Origin: Arthrobacter sp. EpRS71
GTDB taxonomy: Bacteria > Actinomycetota > Actinomycetes > Actinomycetales > Micrococcaceae
DNA: 64,000 nucleotides
Reading direction: 5' to 3'
NCBI RefSeq assembly: GCF_001512285.1
Contig: NZ_LNUV01000006.1
Location: forward strand, 2,402,809-2,466,808
Shown here: piece after piece, positions 43,046-53,148 of the stretch
Numbering within the stretch: the stretch's first letter is position 1
Layout: the number at the start of each line of letters is the position of its first letter
Notes under the pieces: generated by a model
The model's database searches: none
What the model was told of the DNA's origin: nothing
What the model saw: the letters and a program-made list of their open reading frames with translations, nothing else
Position numbers and translations under genes: made by a program

Positions 43046-43476
43046 ATGACTGGAACCATTGTCGTGGTGTTGACGGAAGCGACACCGCGAAAAAGGCAGC
43101 AGAAAAAGCTCGTGGCTTGGCCGAGGCCCTGAGCGCACCACTTCACGTGGTGACTGCCTTCGACAGCAGCAAGACCGAAGTTTTCGGAAGCGGCAGTGAT
43201 CGCTATGTCGTTTCTGAGGCTGGAACAGCCGAAAATATTGCCCGGACCGCCGCGGAGTCCTTGGGCGGTGGCATTGAGGTGACCTACTCCGCAGCCCGCG
43301 GTAAACCTGCGGAGGCCTTGGTCCGGGAAGCGGAGCGAACACGGGCCCGGATGATCGTAGTGGGCAACCGGAGGATGCAGGGCATCGGCAGGGTACTGGG
43401 CAGTGTCGCGAACAGTGTCGCTCACAACGCCCCCTGTGACGTCTATATCGCACACACATACGACGCGGACGAATAA
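43046..43476 (+). pseudogene. Universal stress protein with early one-base deletion
   Basis: From the ATG at 43046 the frame begins TGTIVV but then leaves the family. One base on, the expected VDGSDTAKKAAEKARGLAEA follows, and the in-frame part from 43117 continues LHVVTAFDSSKTEVFGSGSD to IAHTYDADE. A single G seems missing at about 43066-43069 (GTCGTGGTG where GTCGTGGGTG is expected). The rest closely matches the USP at 6833. Either recently inactivated, a sequencing error, or restarted at the ATG 43117 as a truncated protein. Confidence 0.75.
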
Positions 43477-43549
43477 ATCTGATCTCCCAATCAGCGCAAC
43501 GCCGGTGTCGAACAAGCTGCCAGCCGCCGCGCTTGGAAGCAGTGTCCAA

Positions 43550-43580
43550 AGAGCACAGCCCCTGTAAGGGGCTGTGCTCT
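43550..43580 (+). terminator. Perfect 13-bp hairpin terminator
   Basis: AGAGCACAGCCCC (43550-43562) pairs with GGGGCTGTGCTCT (43568-43580) around TGTAA, followed by CTTTGCC. Lies 73 bases after the broken USP gene, in the right place to end the pdxS/USP transcript. Confidence 0.8.
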
Positions 43581-43627
43581 CTTTGCCCTGCAAGGTCTGG
43601 CGAGGTGTGATGTCTTTGGCCCAGAAT

Positions 43628-43666
43628 ATTGTCCTTGGACTGGTTCCCCACCAGTCCAAGGACAAT
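43628..43666. terminator. Perfect 17-bp hairpin
   Basis: ATTGTCCTTGGACTGGT (43628-43644) and ACCAGTCCAAGGACAAT (43650-43666) are perfect inverse copies around TCCCC. CTTTCCTCC follows on the plus strand. The stem is unusually long for a simple terminator and could serve both strands, since a minus-strand operon ends at 43863. Confidence 0.75.
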
Positions 43667-43677
43667 CTTTCCTCCTT

Positions 43678-43701
43678 GGGTTGGCATCGGCATGCCAACC
43701 C
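43678..43701. terminator. Third hairpin of the cluster (10 bp)
   Basis: GGGTTGGCAT (43678-43687) pairs with ATGCCAACCC (43692-43701) around CGGC. It is only 11 bases from the previous hairpin. No U-run on either side. The rest of the 43477-43862 gap shows no gene. Confidence 0.6.
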
Positions 43702-43862
43702 ACCTGCCGCGCGGTGAGCGGCCCCTGTTTCGTTCAGGGAGTACCCATCAAGCTACGAGCGATGTGGTCCTAACCGCACGGCACTTCTTTGACAAGGACT
43801 TGTGGTCTTTCAAGCACCGGGGCAATTCCTGCGGGTTTCTGCCGAAGACGGAATCCCAGGAT

Positions 43863-45068
43863 TTAGACCTCTCTGACGTCGGCGCCTTTGCCGTCGGAGA
43901 GCAACTCGCATCCGTGTGAGCGAACGACGACCATTTCTTCGCACGTAACGGAGGTGAGGTAGCCCATGTCGTCGTGCTTGAGGGAGGGTTCGATGCACAT
44001 CACCGTTCCCTCGAGGATTTCCGTGTTGTCATCATCGGAGAGGTAGGGCAACTCAGGCATTTGCAGCCCGATGCCATGGCCAAACTTGCCAATGTTGGTG
44101 CCGCTGGTTCCCAGTTCGGGAAGGACTTTGAGGCTCCGGCTATGCACGGTCTGGTTGGCTTCTTTCCAGGTCCGGCCCGGTCGAACCTCCTCATAAATGA
44201 TCTCGGCGACCTCTTTCAACCTGGATAGAGGGTCTGTCAGTTTTGTGGGTGCCTTTCCCCACGTCATGTACCTGTTGAAGTCCGATGCGTAGCCCCGGTG
44301 GACGGCACCGGAATCTAGGAAGATCACAGGATTGTCTTCATTGAATTCACGGGCGGAATCACCCTTGTTGAGGATCATGAAGTAGATTTCCTCGCTGCCG
44401 GCTTCAAAGAGCGCCGACGACATCTTGCGGTAGATTTCACCCTCTGTCAGGCCACGGGCTTCGGACGTGTAAATTGCATCAAACGCTGCGGAGTTGATTG
44501 AGGCCGCCTGGCGCAGTGCCTGGATCTCTGCCTCTGACTTGCGCATCCTGACTAGAGCCAACTGAGTCGAAACTTCGTGGAACGTCGCCTTGGGCAGCTT
44601 GCCTTTGAGGCTTTGCATTTCCGCTTCAGTGATTTCGTAGTTGGTCCACAGACTGCCTTCATAACCGATCCTGGCACTCTCCCCGACCGTGCTGAGAACA
44701 ATATCCCGCACGGCTTCCAGGCTCGGTTCAGCATCCAGGCCCGAGCCACCATAAGGAACCAGGACAAGGTCAGAGGCGGTATTGACGACGCGGCGGCCTT
44801 CCCATCCGACAGCCACAGCGAAGACGTCACCGCTGGCGGTGTACACGGAGAAAATGGGCCGCGACCTGTTTGTCCAGAGGTTGGTGATGTGCCCCGAGAA
44901 ATAGCGGTGGGTATAGCGGTTATTGATAAGAACCGCGTCGAGCCCTTCCTGCTGCATCACCTGGCGCAGCGCAGTCCGCCGTCGGCTGTATTCGGCGGAA
45001 TCGAAATCAGAATGCGGGCCGGCGGGTCCAACCTGTTGGCTGTCTGCGAGGGCTGATATGACGGTCAT
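43863..45068 (-). CDS. M24-family metallopeptidase/creatinase-fold hydrolase
   Basis: 401 residues. N-terminal creatinase/prolidase domain (ALRQVMQQEGLDAVLINNRY, FSGHITNLW) and C-terminal pita-bread domain with all five metal ligands: IFLDSGAV and ASDFNR (Asp), FGHGIGL (His), MCIEPS and TCEEMV (Glu). Family members cleave X-Pro bonds, creatine, or other N-methylated or guanidino compounds. It is the last gene of the amine-oxidation operon, so a creatinase-like cleavage of an imported N-methyl compound is more attractive here than general proteolysis. Substrate unproven. Confidence 0.9.
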   Translation of the reverse strand: MTVISALADSQQVGPAGPHSDFDSAEYSRRRTALRQVMQQEGLDAVLINNRYTHRYFSGHITNLWTNRSRPIFSVYTASGDVFAVAVGWEGRRVVNTASDLVLVPYGGSGLDAEPSLEAVRDIVLSTVGESARIGYEGSLWTNYEITEAEMQSLKGKLPKATFHEVSTQLALVRMRKSEAEIQALRQAASINSAAFDAIYTSEARGLTEGEIYRKMSSALFEAGSEEIYFMILNKGDSAREFNEDNPVIFLDSGAVHRGYASDFNRYMTWGKAPTKLTDPLSRLKEVAEIIYEEVRPGRTWKEANQTVHSRSLKVLPELGTSGTNIGKFGHGIGLQMPELPYLSDDDNTEILEGTVMCIEPSLKHDDMGYLTSVTCEEMVVVRSHGCELLSDGKGADVREV

Positions 45069-45120
45069 TGGGATCTTCTCTTTCTCTTGAAGGCTTCCAT
45101 ACGGAGGAAAAACTGTTGCC

Positions 45121-46386
45121 CTAGCGTGAAACCTTGCCCATTTTGGATGCCAGCGGCGTCGTAAAGACCGGTTTCGTCAGGAACCAGGCCGCAGCAATCA
45201 CCAAAACCGAAGCCAGGAACACCAAAAGTCCAAGCCAGTCGGCGGCGCTGCGGGCGGTGAACATATGGTTCAGGTTTTCGAGTGCGCCGGTCAGAAACAC
45301 CAACAGCACGTGGATCACGGTGAACCCGGCAAAGTACAGCATGACCGGGAAGTGAAGGGCGCGGGCGAAGTCGATGGTGAGGAATCTGCTCGCCTTGGTG
45401 TTGTCGGGCCACCACGTGGACATCCGAATCCCACTGATGATTGCCAGCGGGGCGGCGACAAATACGGTGAGGAAATAGGCCAGGACTTGCAGAGCGTTGT
45501 AGTAGACCCAGCCATTTTCGGCCGGCCAGTTGAGGGATGCGTATTGGACCGCGGCCGAAGCCGCATTGGGCAGTATGTCCCAGGACGTTGGAACGATACG
45601 AGTCCATCGTCCTGTGGTGAAGAGCAGGATGATGAAGATCAGACCGTTGAGGATCCACAGCACATCAAGGCACTGATGCAGCCACTGGGCCAGGCTCACC
45701 TTCTTCCGTGCGTTGCCTTTGGGGGCGAAGAACGACCCTGGCGCCGGGGTCCAGTACCCTGCAGGTCGTTTCTCCAATCGGACCTGCAACCCGGTGCGTA
45801 CGATCAAAACCAAGAAGAAGATATTCAAGAAATGCTGCCAGTTCACCCAGGCCGGGATACCGGTTGGCGCATCTGAGCCCGGTTCCGTGTGGCCGGGATA
45901 CTCGCTGAGAAAATCCATGACGGGTTGGGTGGTCCTTGCCCAGCGCGCGAGCAGAACGATGGCGGCCGTAACGACCGCGACACCAAGAACCTTGAGCACT
46001 ACCCCCTTCCATCGCCGGGACATTGACCCGGGGACACCTTCTTGCCTCACTGCTTTGTTTGCGACACCGTTTTCCAGAACAGATTTGCCGCCGGTTTGAG
46101 TAACCTGCTCTTGCGGTACCCCGGGGTGCTGCTCCTGATCGTGGCTGAGGCTTGACGCTTCGGGCACCGCTTCGCCCATGCGCCGGCGCGTCGGGGCGGC
46201 AGTTGGTGCTTCGGACGGTTTAGTCGTTGCCCGTGGGTCGCCCATGCGCCGACGTGCCGGAGCGGTGGCGGGGAGAGGCTCTGGGGCCGTTGATGGACTG
46301 AGGTTTGGCGTCTCGTCCTGTATCCCGGCCAAGCGGCGGCGTTTGGGCGCTGGTGATGGCTGCGCACCGTTATCTGTGCCGTGCAT
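45121..46386 (-). CDS. Membrane cytochrome b (b561/b6-type) with repeat-rich N-terminus
   Basis: 421 residues. The first 125 are Pro/Ala-rich and cytoplasmic, with three short basic repeats (APKRRRLAG, APARRRMGD, APTRRRMGE). Then come about five membrane helices, beginning VVLKVLGVAVVTAAIVLLAR. Candidate haem histidines lie in NWQHFLNIFFLVL, QWLHQCLDVLW, ALHFPVMLYF and VIHVLLVF. It resembles the cytochrome b subunits that pass electrons to quinone. In an operon with ETF and a TMADH-like enzyme it could be the membrane acceptor of ETF electrons in place of a classical ETF-quinone oxidoreductase, which is absent here (inference). Confidence 0.8.
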   Translation of the reverse strand: MHGTDNGAQPSPAPKRRRLAGIQDETPNLSPSTAPEPLPATAPARRRMGDPRATTKPSEAPTAAPTRRRMGEAVPEASSLSHDQEQHPGVPQEQVTQTGGKSVLENGVANKAVRQEGVPGSMSRRWKGVVLKVLGVAVVTAAIVLLARWARTTQPVMDFLSEYPGHTEPGSDAPTGIPAWVNWQHFLNIFFLVLIVRTGLQVRLEKRPAGYWTPAPGSFFAPKGNARKKVSLAQWLHQCLDVLWILNGLIFIILLFTTGRWTRIVPTSWDILPNAASAAVQYASLNWPAENGWVYYNALQVLAYFLTVFVAAPLAIISGIRMSTWWPDNTKASRFLTIDFARALHFPVMLYFAGFTVIHVLLVFLTGALENLNHMFTARSAADWLGLLVFLASVLVIAAAWFLTKPVFTTPLASKMGKVSR

Positions 46387-46448
46387 GGGAGTGTTCCTGT
46401 CCTTTCGGAGGCTAGAAGAAGTCCTGAACTACGAGAGGCGTTTAGTCC

Positions 46449-47423
46449 TTAGCTCTCTTGCGCTTTGACCGCTTCGATCAACTCGGGAACGACTTTGAAA
46501 ACGTCTCCGACTACACCGAAATCTGCGATGTCGAAGATTGGTGCGTCGGCGTCGTTGTTAATGGCTACGATCGTTTTTGCTGTTTGCATGCCTGCTCGAT
46601 GCTGGATGGCTCCGGAGATGCCGAGAGCAACGTAGAGCTGGGGTGAGACGGTTACACCGGTCTGGCCAACCTGCAGCGCCTGCGGAACATAGTTTGCGTC
46701 AACGGCTGCCCGCGATGCTCCCACTGCCGCCCCTAGAACATCGGCTAGGTCCTCAACCAGGCTGAAGCTCTCCCTCGACCCGATGCCTTTGCCGCCGGAG
46801 ACGACCGTCCGCGCTGCCAGGAGGGATGGACGTTCGGACTCTTCGGTGACGGGTTCAATCGAGATAATTTTCGCTCCGGGGGCCGTTTTTATCCGGAGTT
46901 CTTCTAAACGGACCGAGGGATTGGTCACGGCCGCAGCCCGGGCCTCGATCGCGCCCTGACGAACCGTGACGACCATCAGACCCTCCTCGACGGTTGACTC
47001 AGTCGTGTAGTCACCCCCGAAGACAGAGTGCTCCGCGATGACTTCGTCTTCTTCCATGCGAAGCGCGACCACGTCGGCGGTGACGGCTCCGCCTCGGACG
47101 ATTGCCAGACGTCCGGCGATGTTCTTACTGTCGTTGGTGTGCGGCAAGAGGGCAGCAATAGCCGCGTACTCTTCGGACGCCTGCGCAAGCGCTCCGACCG
47201 CAGCAGTTCCAAGCTCGGAACTGGCCTCGGGCACGGTCACAAGGTAGATGTGCTCGGCGCCGGCCGTTGCCAGGGTCCGGCCCAGGCTCTCAGCCGCCTC
47301 AGCGGGCACAGCTGCCACGGCCACCGGCGTTCCCAGACCGGCAGCGGCGCCCAGCAAAGCTGCCGCGGACGACTTGGTTTCGCCCGTGGTGGTTGTTTCA
47401 ATGAAAACTAGGACATTGCCCAT
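46449..47423 (-). CDS. etfA: Electron transfer flavoprotein alpha subunit
   Basis: 324 residues from the ATG at 47423 (AAGGAATG upstream). N-terminal domain [20 protein letters not shown]. The C-terminal FAD domain contains [60 protein letters not shown] and AIQHRAGM, all standard. It carries the FAD that accepts electrons from the dehydrogenase encoded two genes upstream. Sixteen bases separate it from etfB. Confidence 0.95.
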   Translation of the reverse strand: MGNVLVFIETTTTGETKSSAAALLGAAAGLGTPVAVAAVPAEAAESLGRTLATAGAEHIYLVTVPEASSELGTAAVGALAQASEEYAAIAALLPHTNDSKNIAGRLAIVRGGAVTADVVALRMEEDEVIAEHSVFGGDYTTESTVEEGLMVVTVRQGAIEARAAAVTNPSVRLEELRIKTAPGAKIISIEPVTEESERPSLLAARTVVSGGKGIGSRESFSLVEDLADVLGAAVGASRAAVDANYVPQALQVGQTGVTVSPQLYVALGISGAIQHRAGMQTAKTIVAINNDADAPIFDIADFGVVGDVFKVVPELIEAVKAQES

Positions 47424-47439
47424 GACTGCATTCCTTCGT

Positions 47440-48231
47440 CTATTGGTGGTTCTGCAGGAGCCGGCGCGAGGACAGGAACTCTGCAAGTTGCTGGGCGGCG
47501 GTGCCGTCGTCGGTGATTTTGGTGCCAGCGTTCCTCGGAGGCCGCTCCGTTGCCCCTACCATCACTGACTTAGCGGTCGCTGCACCCGGTCCGACGTCGA
47601 TTCCGAGATCCGCAAGTGTTTTTACGTCTAAGGGCTTCTTTTTGGCTTTCATGATGCCCTTGAAATTGGGGATTCGCGCCTCTGCACTTTGCTCCGTGAC
47701 GGAAACAAGGGCCGGGTACTCGGACTGGACGGACACGACGGCGCCCTCCACCTGCAGTTGTCCGGTTACCTGGGAGTCGGAGATTTCGACCCGGTCAACC
47801 GCAGGTAAATGGGGAAACTGCAAAACTTCGGCAATCATGGCCGGAACAAGTCCCCCGCGGCCATCTGTTGATTCATTTCCAGCGAGAACCAGATCCGGTC
47901 CGATGTCCCTGAGAGCTGAAGCCAACGCCAACGCGGTTCGAACCATGTCCGAGCCTGCCAAGGACGGATCGTTAACGAGAATGGCCGAATCGGCTCCCAT
48001 GGACAGTGCCCGCCGCAGGGCGGCTTGGGCCCCTGTGGGGCCCATTGTCACAGCGACGATTTCAGTCGATGCGTCCTGGTCCTTATGGCGAAGTGCGCTT
48101 TCGAGGGCACGTTCGTTGATCTCGTCGGCGACTTGCTCGGCTGTCGTGCGATCAATCTGTCCGGTGGTGAGGTCAAGCTTCCGGTCGGACCACGTATCGG
48201 GGACTTGCTTCATGAGAACTGCGATTTTCAA
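47440..48231 (-). CDS. etfB: Electron transfer flavoprotein beta subunit
   Basis: 263 residues from a TTG at 48231 with AGGAGAAG just upstream. Family marks: KIAVLMKQVPDTWSDRKLD, VADEINERALESALRHKDQD, VTMGPTGAQAALRRALSMGA, LAGNESTDGRGGLVPAMIAE and the recognition-loop region EYPALVSVTEQS. It binds AMP and docks to the partner dehydrogenase. A 169-base gap separates it from the dehydrogenase gene, with no hairpin noticed. Confidence 0.95.
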   Translation of the reverse strand: MKIAVLMKQVPDTWSDRKLDLTTGQIDRTTAEQVADEINERALESALRHKDQDASTEIVAVTMGPTGAQAALRRALSMGADSAILVNDPSLAGSDMVRTALALASALRDIGPDLVLAGNESTDGRGGLVPAMIAEVLQFPHLPAVDRVEISDSQVTGQLQVEGAVVSVQSEYPALVSVTEQSAEARIPNFKGIMKAKKKPLDVKTLADLGIDVGPGAATAKSVMVGATERPPRNAGTKITDDGTAAQQLAEFLSSRRLLQNHQ

Positions 48232-48400
48232 GACTTCTCCTGATGGGGCGTTGTGCGGGCTGGATAGAGGAACCTCTCCTGACGGTCTACGCCAAGAGTC
48301 CAAGGCCTGTGAGCCAAAGACTCTTGATGTCAGCCGCGGAAGGCTGGAGTTCACCCGGTTTGGGAGTATTCGGTGCCACGACCTGTGGCGGCTGCAGTGG

Positions 48401-50572
48401 TCATCGTCGTGGTTCGATGGGCAGCAGCTTACGGCTCTCCCGCAGCGGAGCGTCGTAGTCATCGTCGCTCCATCCGAGAACCCGGTGCTCCCGGATAAAC
48501 GGCAGCGGCACGGCGGGGTTGTCCGAATCGAATTCCCTGCCAAGGCGGTGGGCGTCGAAAATCGTATCGGCAAGGTGCATTCGAGGTGCCCTGCAGTCGC
48601 CTACCTTGAGCAACGTATCGATTTCGTTGGCCGCGAGGTGCTCCGGTTCGGCCAGCAGTTCCCGGTAGAGGGCATCGTTGGAGACCCGCTGGGTGACCCA
48701 GACGACTGCGTCGACGTTCATCGTCCATTCTCGGGAATCCACACCGGCGGATGCCAGCTGTACTTCTCCGGCGCTGACGGATTTGACCAGCGTCGAAGGA
48801 ACGATGGACACTCCTGCCTGAGCCAGCCGGCGGATAAGATCCCGTTCGCCGGTGTGCGCCAGCCATCGTCCCACCTCAGGGTAGGGGCTGACCAAGGTCA
48901 CCTTTTTGCCTTCAAGCATCAACCGCTCGGCAATGCTTGGAGCCATGTAGTAGCCGTCGCAGTCAAACACGAGGACATTGTCACCGTCGAGCTGCTGTTC
49001 TTCGGCAACGAGTTGTTCCGGCGTGAATTGCCAGGAGGTTGTCGTATCGGCGCCAGGTATGCCTTCCCTGGACCAGCCGTTTATGCCTTCGGTCGACCAG
49101 GATGAACCGGTGGCTATGACCACAGTGGTTGCCCCGTAGTCCAGAATGTCGGCGGCCGTGAGCCTGGTATTGGTGATGATCTCAACACCCGGGTGCTGGC
49201 GGAGAACCCCTTCACGGTAGTCGATGATCCTGGACCAGGCGGACAGGTTGGGAAGTTTCGGAACCCAGCGGTAGTGGCCGCCGATGGCGGATGCTGCATC
49301 CAGCAGGTGGACAGTCTCGTGGCCGCGGCGGGCCAGAACTGATGCGAGTTCCAGCCCGGCGGGTCCGGCTCCGACAATGAGAACTGGGGCCTCGGCCTTG
49401 GTCGACGGAGCGAATCTTTCGGGGTGCCAGCCCCGCCGGTATTCTTCCCCGAGCGTCGCGTTCTGCGTGCATACGATCCTGCTGCCGTGGTCGTACCGGG
49501 ATACACACACATTGCATCCGATGCACTCCCGGATACTGTCAAAGTCACCGGAGCGGATCTTGTTGGGCAGGAAGGGGTCGGCGATGGAGGGCCGGGCCGC
49601 TCCAATGAGGTCTTGCTGGCCGGACTTGAGGACCCGGGCCATCTCGTCGGCGGATGTGAACCAGCCTGGGGCCACAACCGGTTTGGTTGTTAGTGCCTTA
49701 ATTTCCCGTGTCCACTCCCCGGCATAGTTTTCTACGCCGAAGCGTGCAGCTGGTGAGCTGGACGAGGCCAACTGACCGGGCCGGCCCAACTGGATGTCCC
49801 AGAAGTCCACCAGATCATCAGCTATCTCGATGAAGCGCAGGCCCTCCGGGTCGAGGTTGGTTGCGCTGCCGCGTCCGTTGGTTTCCGACGGATTGAACCG
49901 GGCCGTGATGGCTACGTCGTTGCCGACGGCGTTCCGTACTTTCTCCAGCACTTCCAGCCAGAACCTGGCCCTGTTCTCGAAGGATCCTCCGTAGCTGTCA
50001 GTGCGCTTGTTGTACCAGGGCGAGAGGAACTCCAACGGCAGTCCCGCACCTTCGCAACCGTAGATGTTGACGATGTCGAAACCTGCATCCCGGGACATGA
50101 TGGCCGCGTCGACGTACTGTTGCTGAACACGCTTGATATCGTCAGAATCGAGCTCGTAGTATCCGGCGTTGAAGTCGCCAGGGTTTTGAATAGCGCTTAC
50201 CCGGCCGGCCGGTTCCCGTGTTCCCAAGCCGGAGGATTTGGACGCGGTAACGAGAAGCTCGATGCCGATGAGTGCACCGTGGCTGTGCGCTTCATCGCAG
50301 GTGCGTTTCCAGTTTCGGACATCCGACTGGTCGAGCATCCACGACATGGTTCGGAAACCGCTCATGTCTGATTCGACGCTGATCTTCACCGCTTCAGTGT
50401 TGACAACACCCCAGCCGCCTTCAGCTTTGGTGGCCCGCAGTGCCGCCCCGGCACCGGCGGAATCGCCGAGGCCGGAGGCATGCGGTGTCTGATAGAACCT
50501 GTTGGGGGCGGTCTTGGGACCCAGCTGGATAGGGGTGAAGAGGATCTCATGTCGAGATTCGGGGGCACTCAT
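48401..50572 (-). CDS. Trimethylamine-dehydrogenase-like Fe-S flavoprotein (amine demethylase candidate)
   Basis: 723 residues, co-linear with trimethylamine dehydrogenase (TMADH, 729 aa): FMN TIM-barrel, [4Fe-4S] motif CIGCNVC plus a Cys 13 residues on, then two Rossmann domains (VLIVGAGPAGLELASVLARR). Compared with TMADH numbering recalled from the literature, the Cys30 that binds FMN covalently is Ala (TPHASG), Tyr60 is Ala (NTEAVKI), Trp355 is Tyr (CVSRYD) and His172 appears to be Glu. The Fe-S ligands and the ETF-linked architecture remain. It should oxidise a secondary or tertiary amine other than trimethylamine, perhaps an N-methyl amino acid, passing electrons to the ETF encoded next. 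ATGA overlap with the aldehyde dehydrogenase gene. Confidence 0.88.
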   Translation of the reverse strand: MSAPESRHEILFTPIQLGPKTAPNRFYQTPHASGLGDSAGAGAALRATKAEGGWGVVNTEAVKISVESDMSGFRTMSWMLDQSDVRNWKRTCDEAHSHGALIGIELLVTASKSSGLGTREPAGRVSAIQNPGDFNAGYYELDSDDIKRVQQQYVDAAIMSRDAGFDIVNIYGCEGAGLPLEFLSPWYNKRTDSYGGSFENRARFWLEVLEKVRNAVGNDVAITARFNPSETNGRGSATNLDPEGLRFIEIADDLVDFWDIQLGRPGQLASSSSPAARFGVENYAGEWTREIKALTTKPVVAPGWFTSADEMARVLKSGQQDLIGAARPSIADPFLPNKIRSGDFDSIRECIGCNVCVSRYDHGSRIVCTQNATLGEEYRRGWHPERFAPSTKAEAPVLIVGAGPAGLELASVLARRGHETVHLLDAASAIGGHYRWVPKLPNLSAWSRIIDYREGVLRQHPGVEIITNTRLTAADILDYGATTVVIATGSSWSTEGINGWSREGIPGADTTTSWQFTPEQLVAEEQQLDGDNVLVFDCDGYYMAPSIAERLMLEGKKVTLVSPYPEVGRWLAHTGERDLIRRLAQAGVSIVPSTLVKSVSAGEVQLASAGVDSREWTMNVDAVVWVTQRVSNDALYRELLAEPEHLAANEIDTLLKVGDCRAPRMHLADTIFDAHRLGREFDSDNPAVPLPFIREHRVLGWSDDDYDAPLRESRKLLPIEPRR

Positions 50573-52011
50573 TGGGATCCCAGACTTCCAAACATGATGT
50601 GGCGGGCTTCGGTGTACTCGTGCAGCACCCCGATGGAGAGGTCCTTTCCGCCGCCGGTATCTTTTCCGCCACCGTGGGGGAACTCCGCGGTGACGCTCAG
50701 GTGGTTGTTAACCCAGACGCAGCCGAACTCCAGATCGCGGGAGAATCGCAAAGCCCTGTCGAGGTTGGAAGTCCACACCGAGGAAGCCAGAGCGTAATTG
50801 GTGCCGTTGGCCAGAGCCAGGGCTTCTTCGGGGGTTTTGAACGACTGGGCCGTGACGACTGGGCCGAAGATTTCGTTCTGCACAACTTCGTCCTGTTGTT
50901 CCACGCCGACCAAGATAGTGGGGTCGATGAAGTAGCCGTTGAGGGCTTCGGAGGACCTACCGTTGATTTTTTCGATGCGTGCCGGGCAGCGGTCCAGGAC
51001 ACCGCTGATGCGCTCGTACTGGAGGGCGTTCGAGACCGGGCCGAGTGTTGTGGATTCGGCGGCCGTGCTACCCATTTTGTAGCCCGAGGCTGCCGAGGAC
51101 AGCGCCTTAATGAAGTCATCGTAGATCGCCTCGTGAACTATCATGCGTGTGGCCGCGGTGCAGTCTTGTCCGGCGTTGTAAAAGGCAGCGCCGGCCACCT
51201 CACGTGCGACCACTTCAGGGTCGATGTCGTCAAAGATTACTGAGGGGGCTTTACCGCCCAGTTCCAGGTGCGCATGTTTGAGCTGGCTGGCTGAGATTTC
51301 CGCTACCCGCCTGCCTGCCCGGGTGGACCCAGTGATTGACACCATGCGCACGGTCGGGTGTGCGACGACGGCTTCACCGGTTTGGGCGGCGCCTGTGACG
51401 ACGTTTAGGGCGCCATCAGGGAGAAATTCCGCGGCGACCTCTGCCAGGAGCAGCGTCGACAAGGGCGTGGTCTCAGCTGGCTTTAGGACAACGGTGTTTC
51501 CTACGGCAAGGGCCGGGCCGCACTTCCAGATGGCCATTAGAAGTGGGTAATTCCACGGTGCAATCTGCCCGACCACGCCGATGGGGTCCCTGCGGAGCAT
51601 CGATGTCGTACCGGGCAGGTACTCGCCGGCGACCGCTCCTTGAAGGGTGCGGGCCGCCCCGGCGAAGAAACGCAGGTGATCGACGGCAATTGCGATTTCC
51701 TTACGTGCCGCCGCAATGGGTTTGCCAGCATCTTGGGACTCCAGCAACGCAAACTGCTCAGTACGATCCTCGATGGTTTGAGCGATTCGGAGAAGGGCAG
51801 CTGACCTCTGGGACGGGGTGGTGCTCCTCCAGGAGGTTCGGAAAGCATGATCGGCGCTTCGTACGGCTGCATCTACATCTTCAGGGCTGCAGCGCGGAAC
51901 TACTGCAAGGGTGGATTTGTCGGCCGGGTCAAAGATCTCATCTACCTCGTCGGCTTGGGGCCTGTGTGACCGTCCGCCGATAAAGGGCAGGATGGTTTGT
52001 GCCAATGACAT
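50569..52011 (-). CDS. NAD-dependent aldehyde dehydrogenase (betaine/aminobutyraldehyde type)
   Basis: 480 residues. Marks: GQIAPWNYPLLMAIWKCGPA, VLKPAETTPLST, SITGSTRAGRRV, Glu in LELGGKAPSVIFDD, Cys in YNAGQDCTAATR, EIFGPVV and a C-terminal GGGKDLSIGVLHEYTEARHI. The variant GxG ending and the NAGQDC context are like gamma-aminobutyraldehyde and betaine-aldehyde dehydrogenases. It would oxidise an aminoaldehyde left after amine oxidation, or the aldehyde released on demethylation. Directly abuts potA-type and TMADH-like genes. Confidence 0.92.
   Translation of the reverse strand: MSLAQTILPFIGGRSHRPQADEVDEIFDPADKSTLAVVPRCSPEDVDAAVRSADHAFRTSWRSTTPSQRSAALLRIAQTIEDRTEQFALLESQDAGKPIAAARKEIAIAVDHLRFFAGAARTLQGAVAGEYLPGTTSMLRRDPIGVVGQIAPWNYPLLMAIWKCGPALAVGNTVVLKPAETTPLSTLLLAEVAAEFLPDGALNVVTGAAQTGEAVVAHPTVRMVSITGSTRAGRRVAEISASQLKHAHLELGGKAPSVIFDDIDPEVVAREVAGAAFYNAGQDCTAATRMIVHEAIYDDFIKALSSAASGYKMGSTAAESTTLGPVSNALQYERISGVLDRCPARIEKINGRSSEALNGYFIDPTILVGVEQQDEVVQNEIFGPVVTAQSFKTPEEALALANGTNYALASSVWTSNLDRALRFSRDLEFGCVWVNNHLSVTAEFPHGGGKDTGGGKDLSIGVLHEYTEARHIMFGSLGSQ

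Positions 52012-53137
<1,126 letters not shown>

Positions 53138-53148
<11 letters not shown>

Noticed and set aside
43617-43862. CRISPR-like or transposon-end interpretation of the hairpin cluster
   Set aside because: The three stems differ from each other, are not evenly spaced repeats, and no transposase or cas gene is nearby.
47501-49105. 534-codon plus-strand frame opposite etfB and the TMADH-like gene
   Set aside because: It spans the ends of two genes with strong homology on the other strand; composition is antisense-like.
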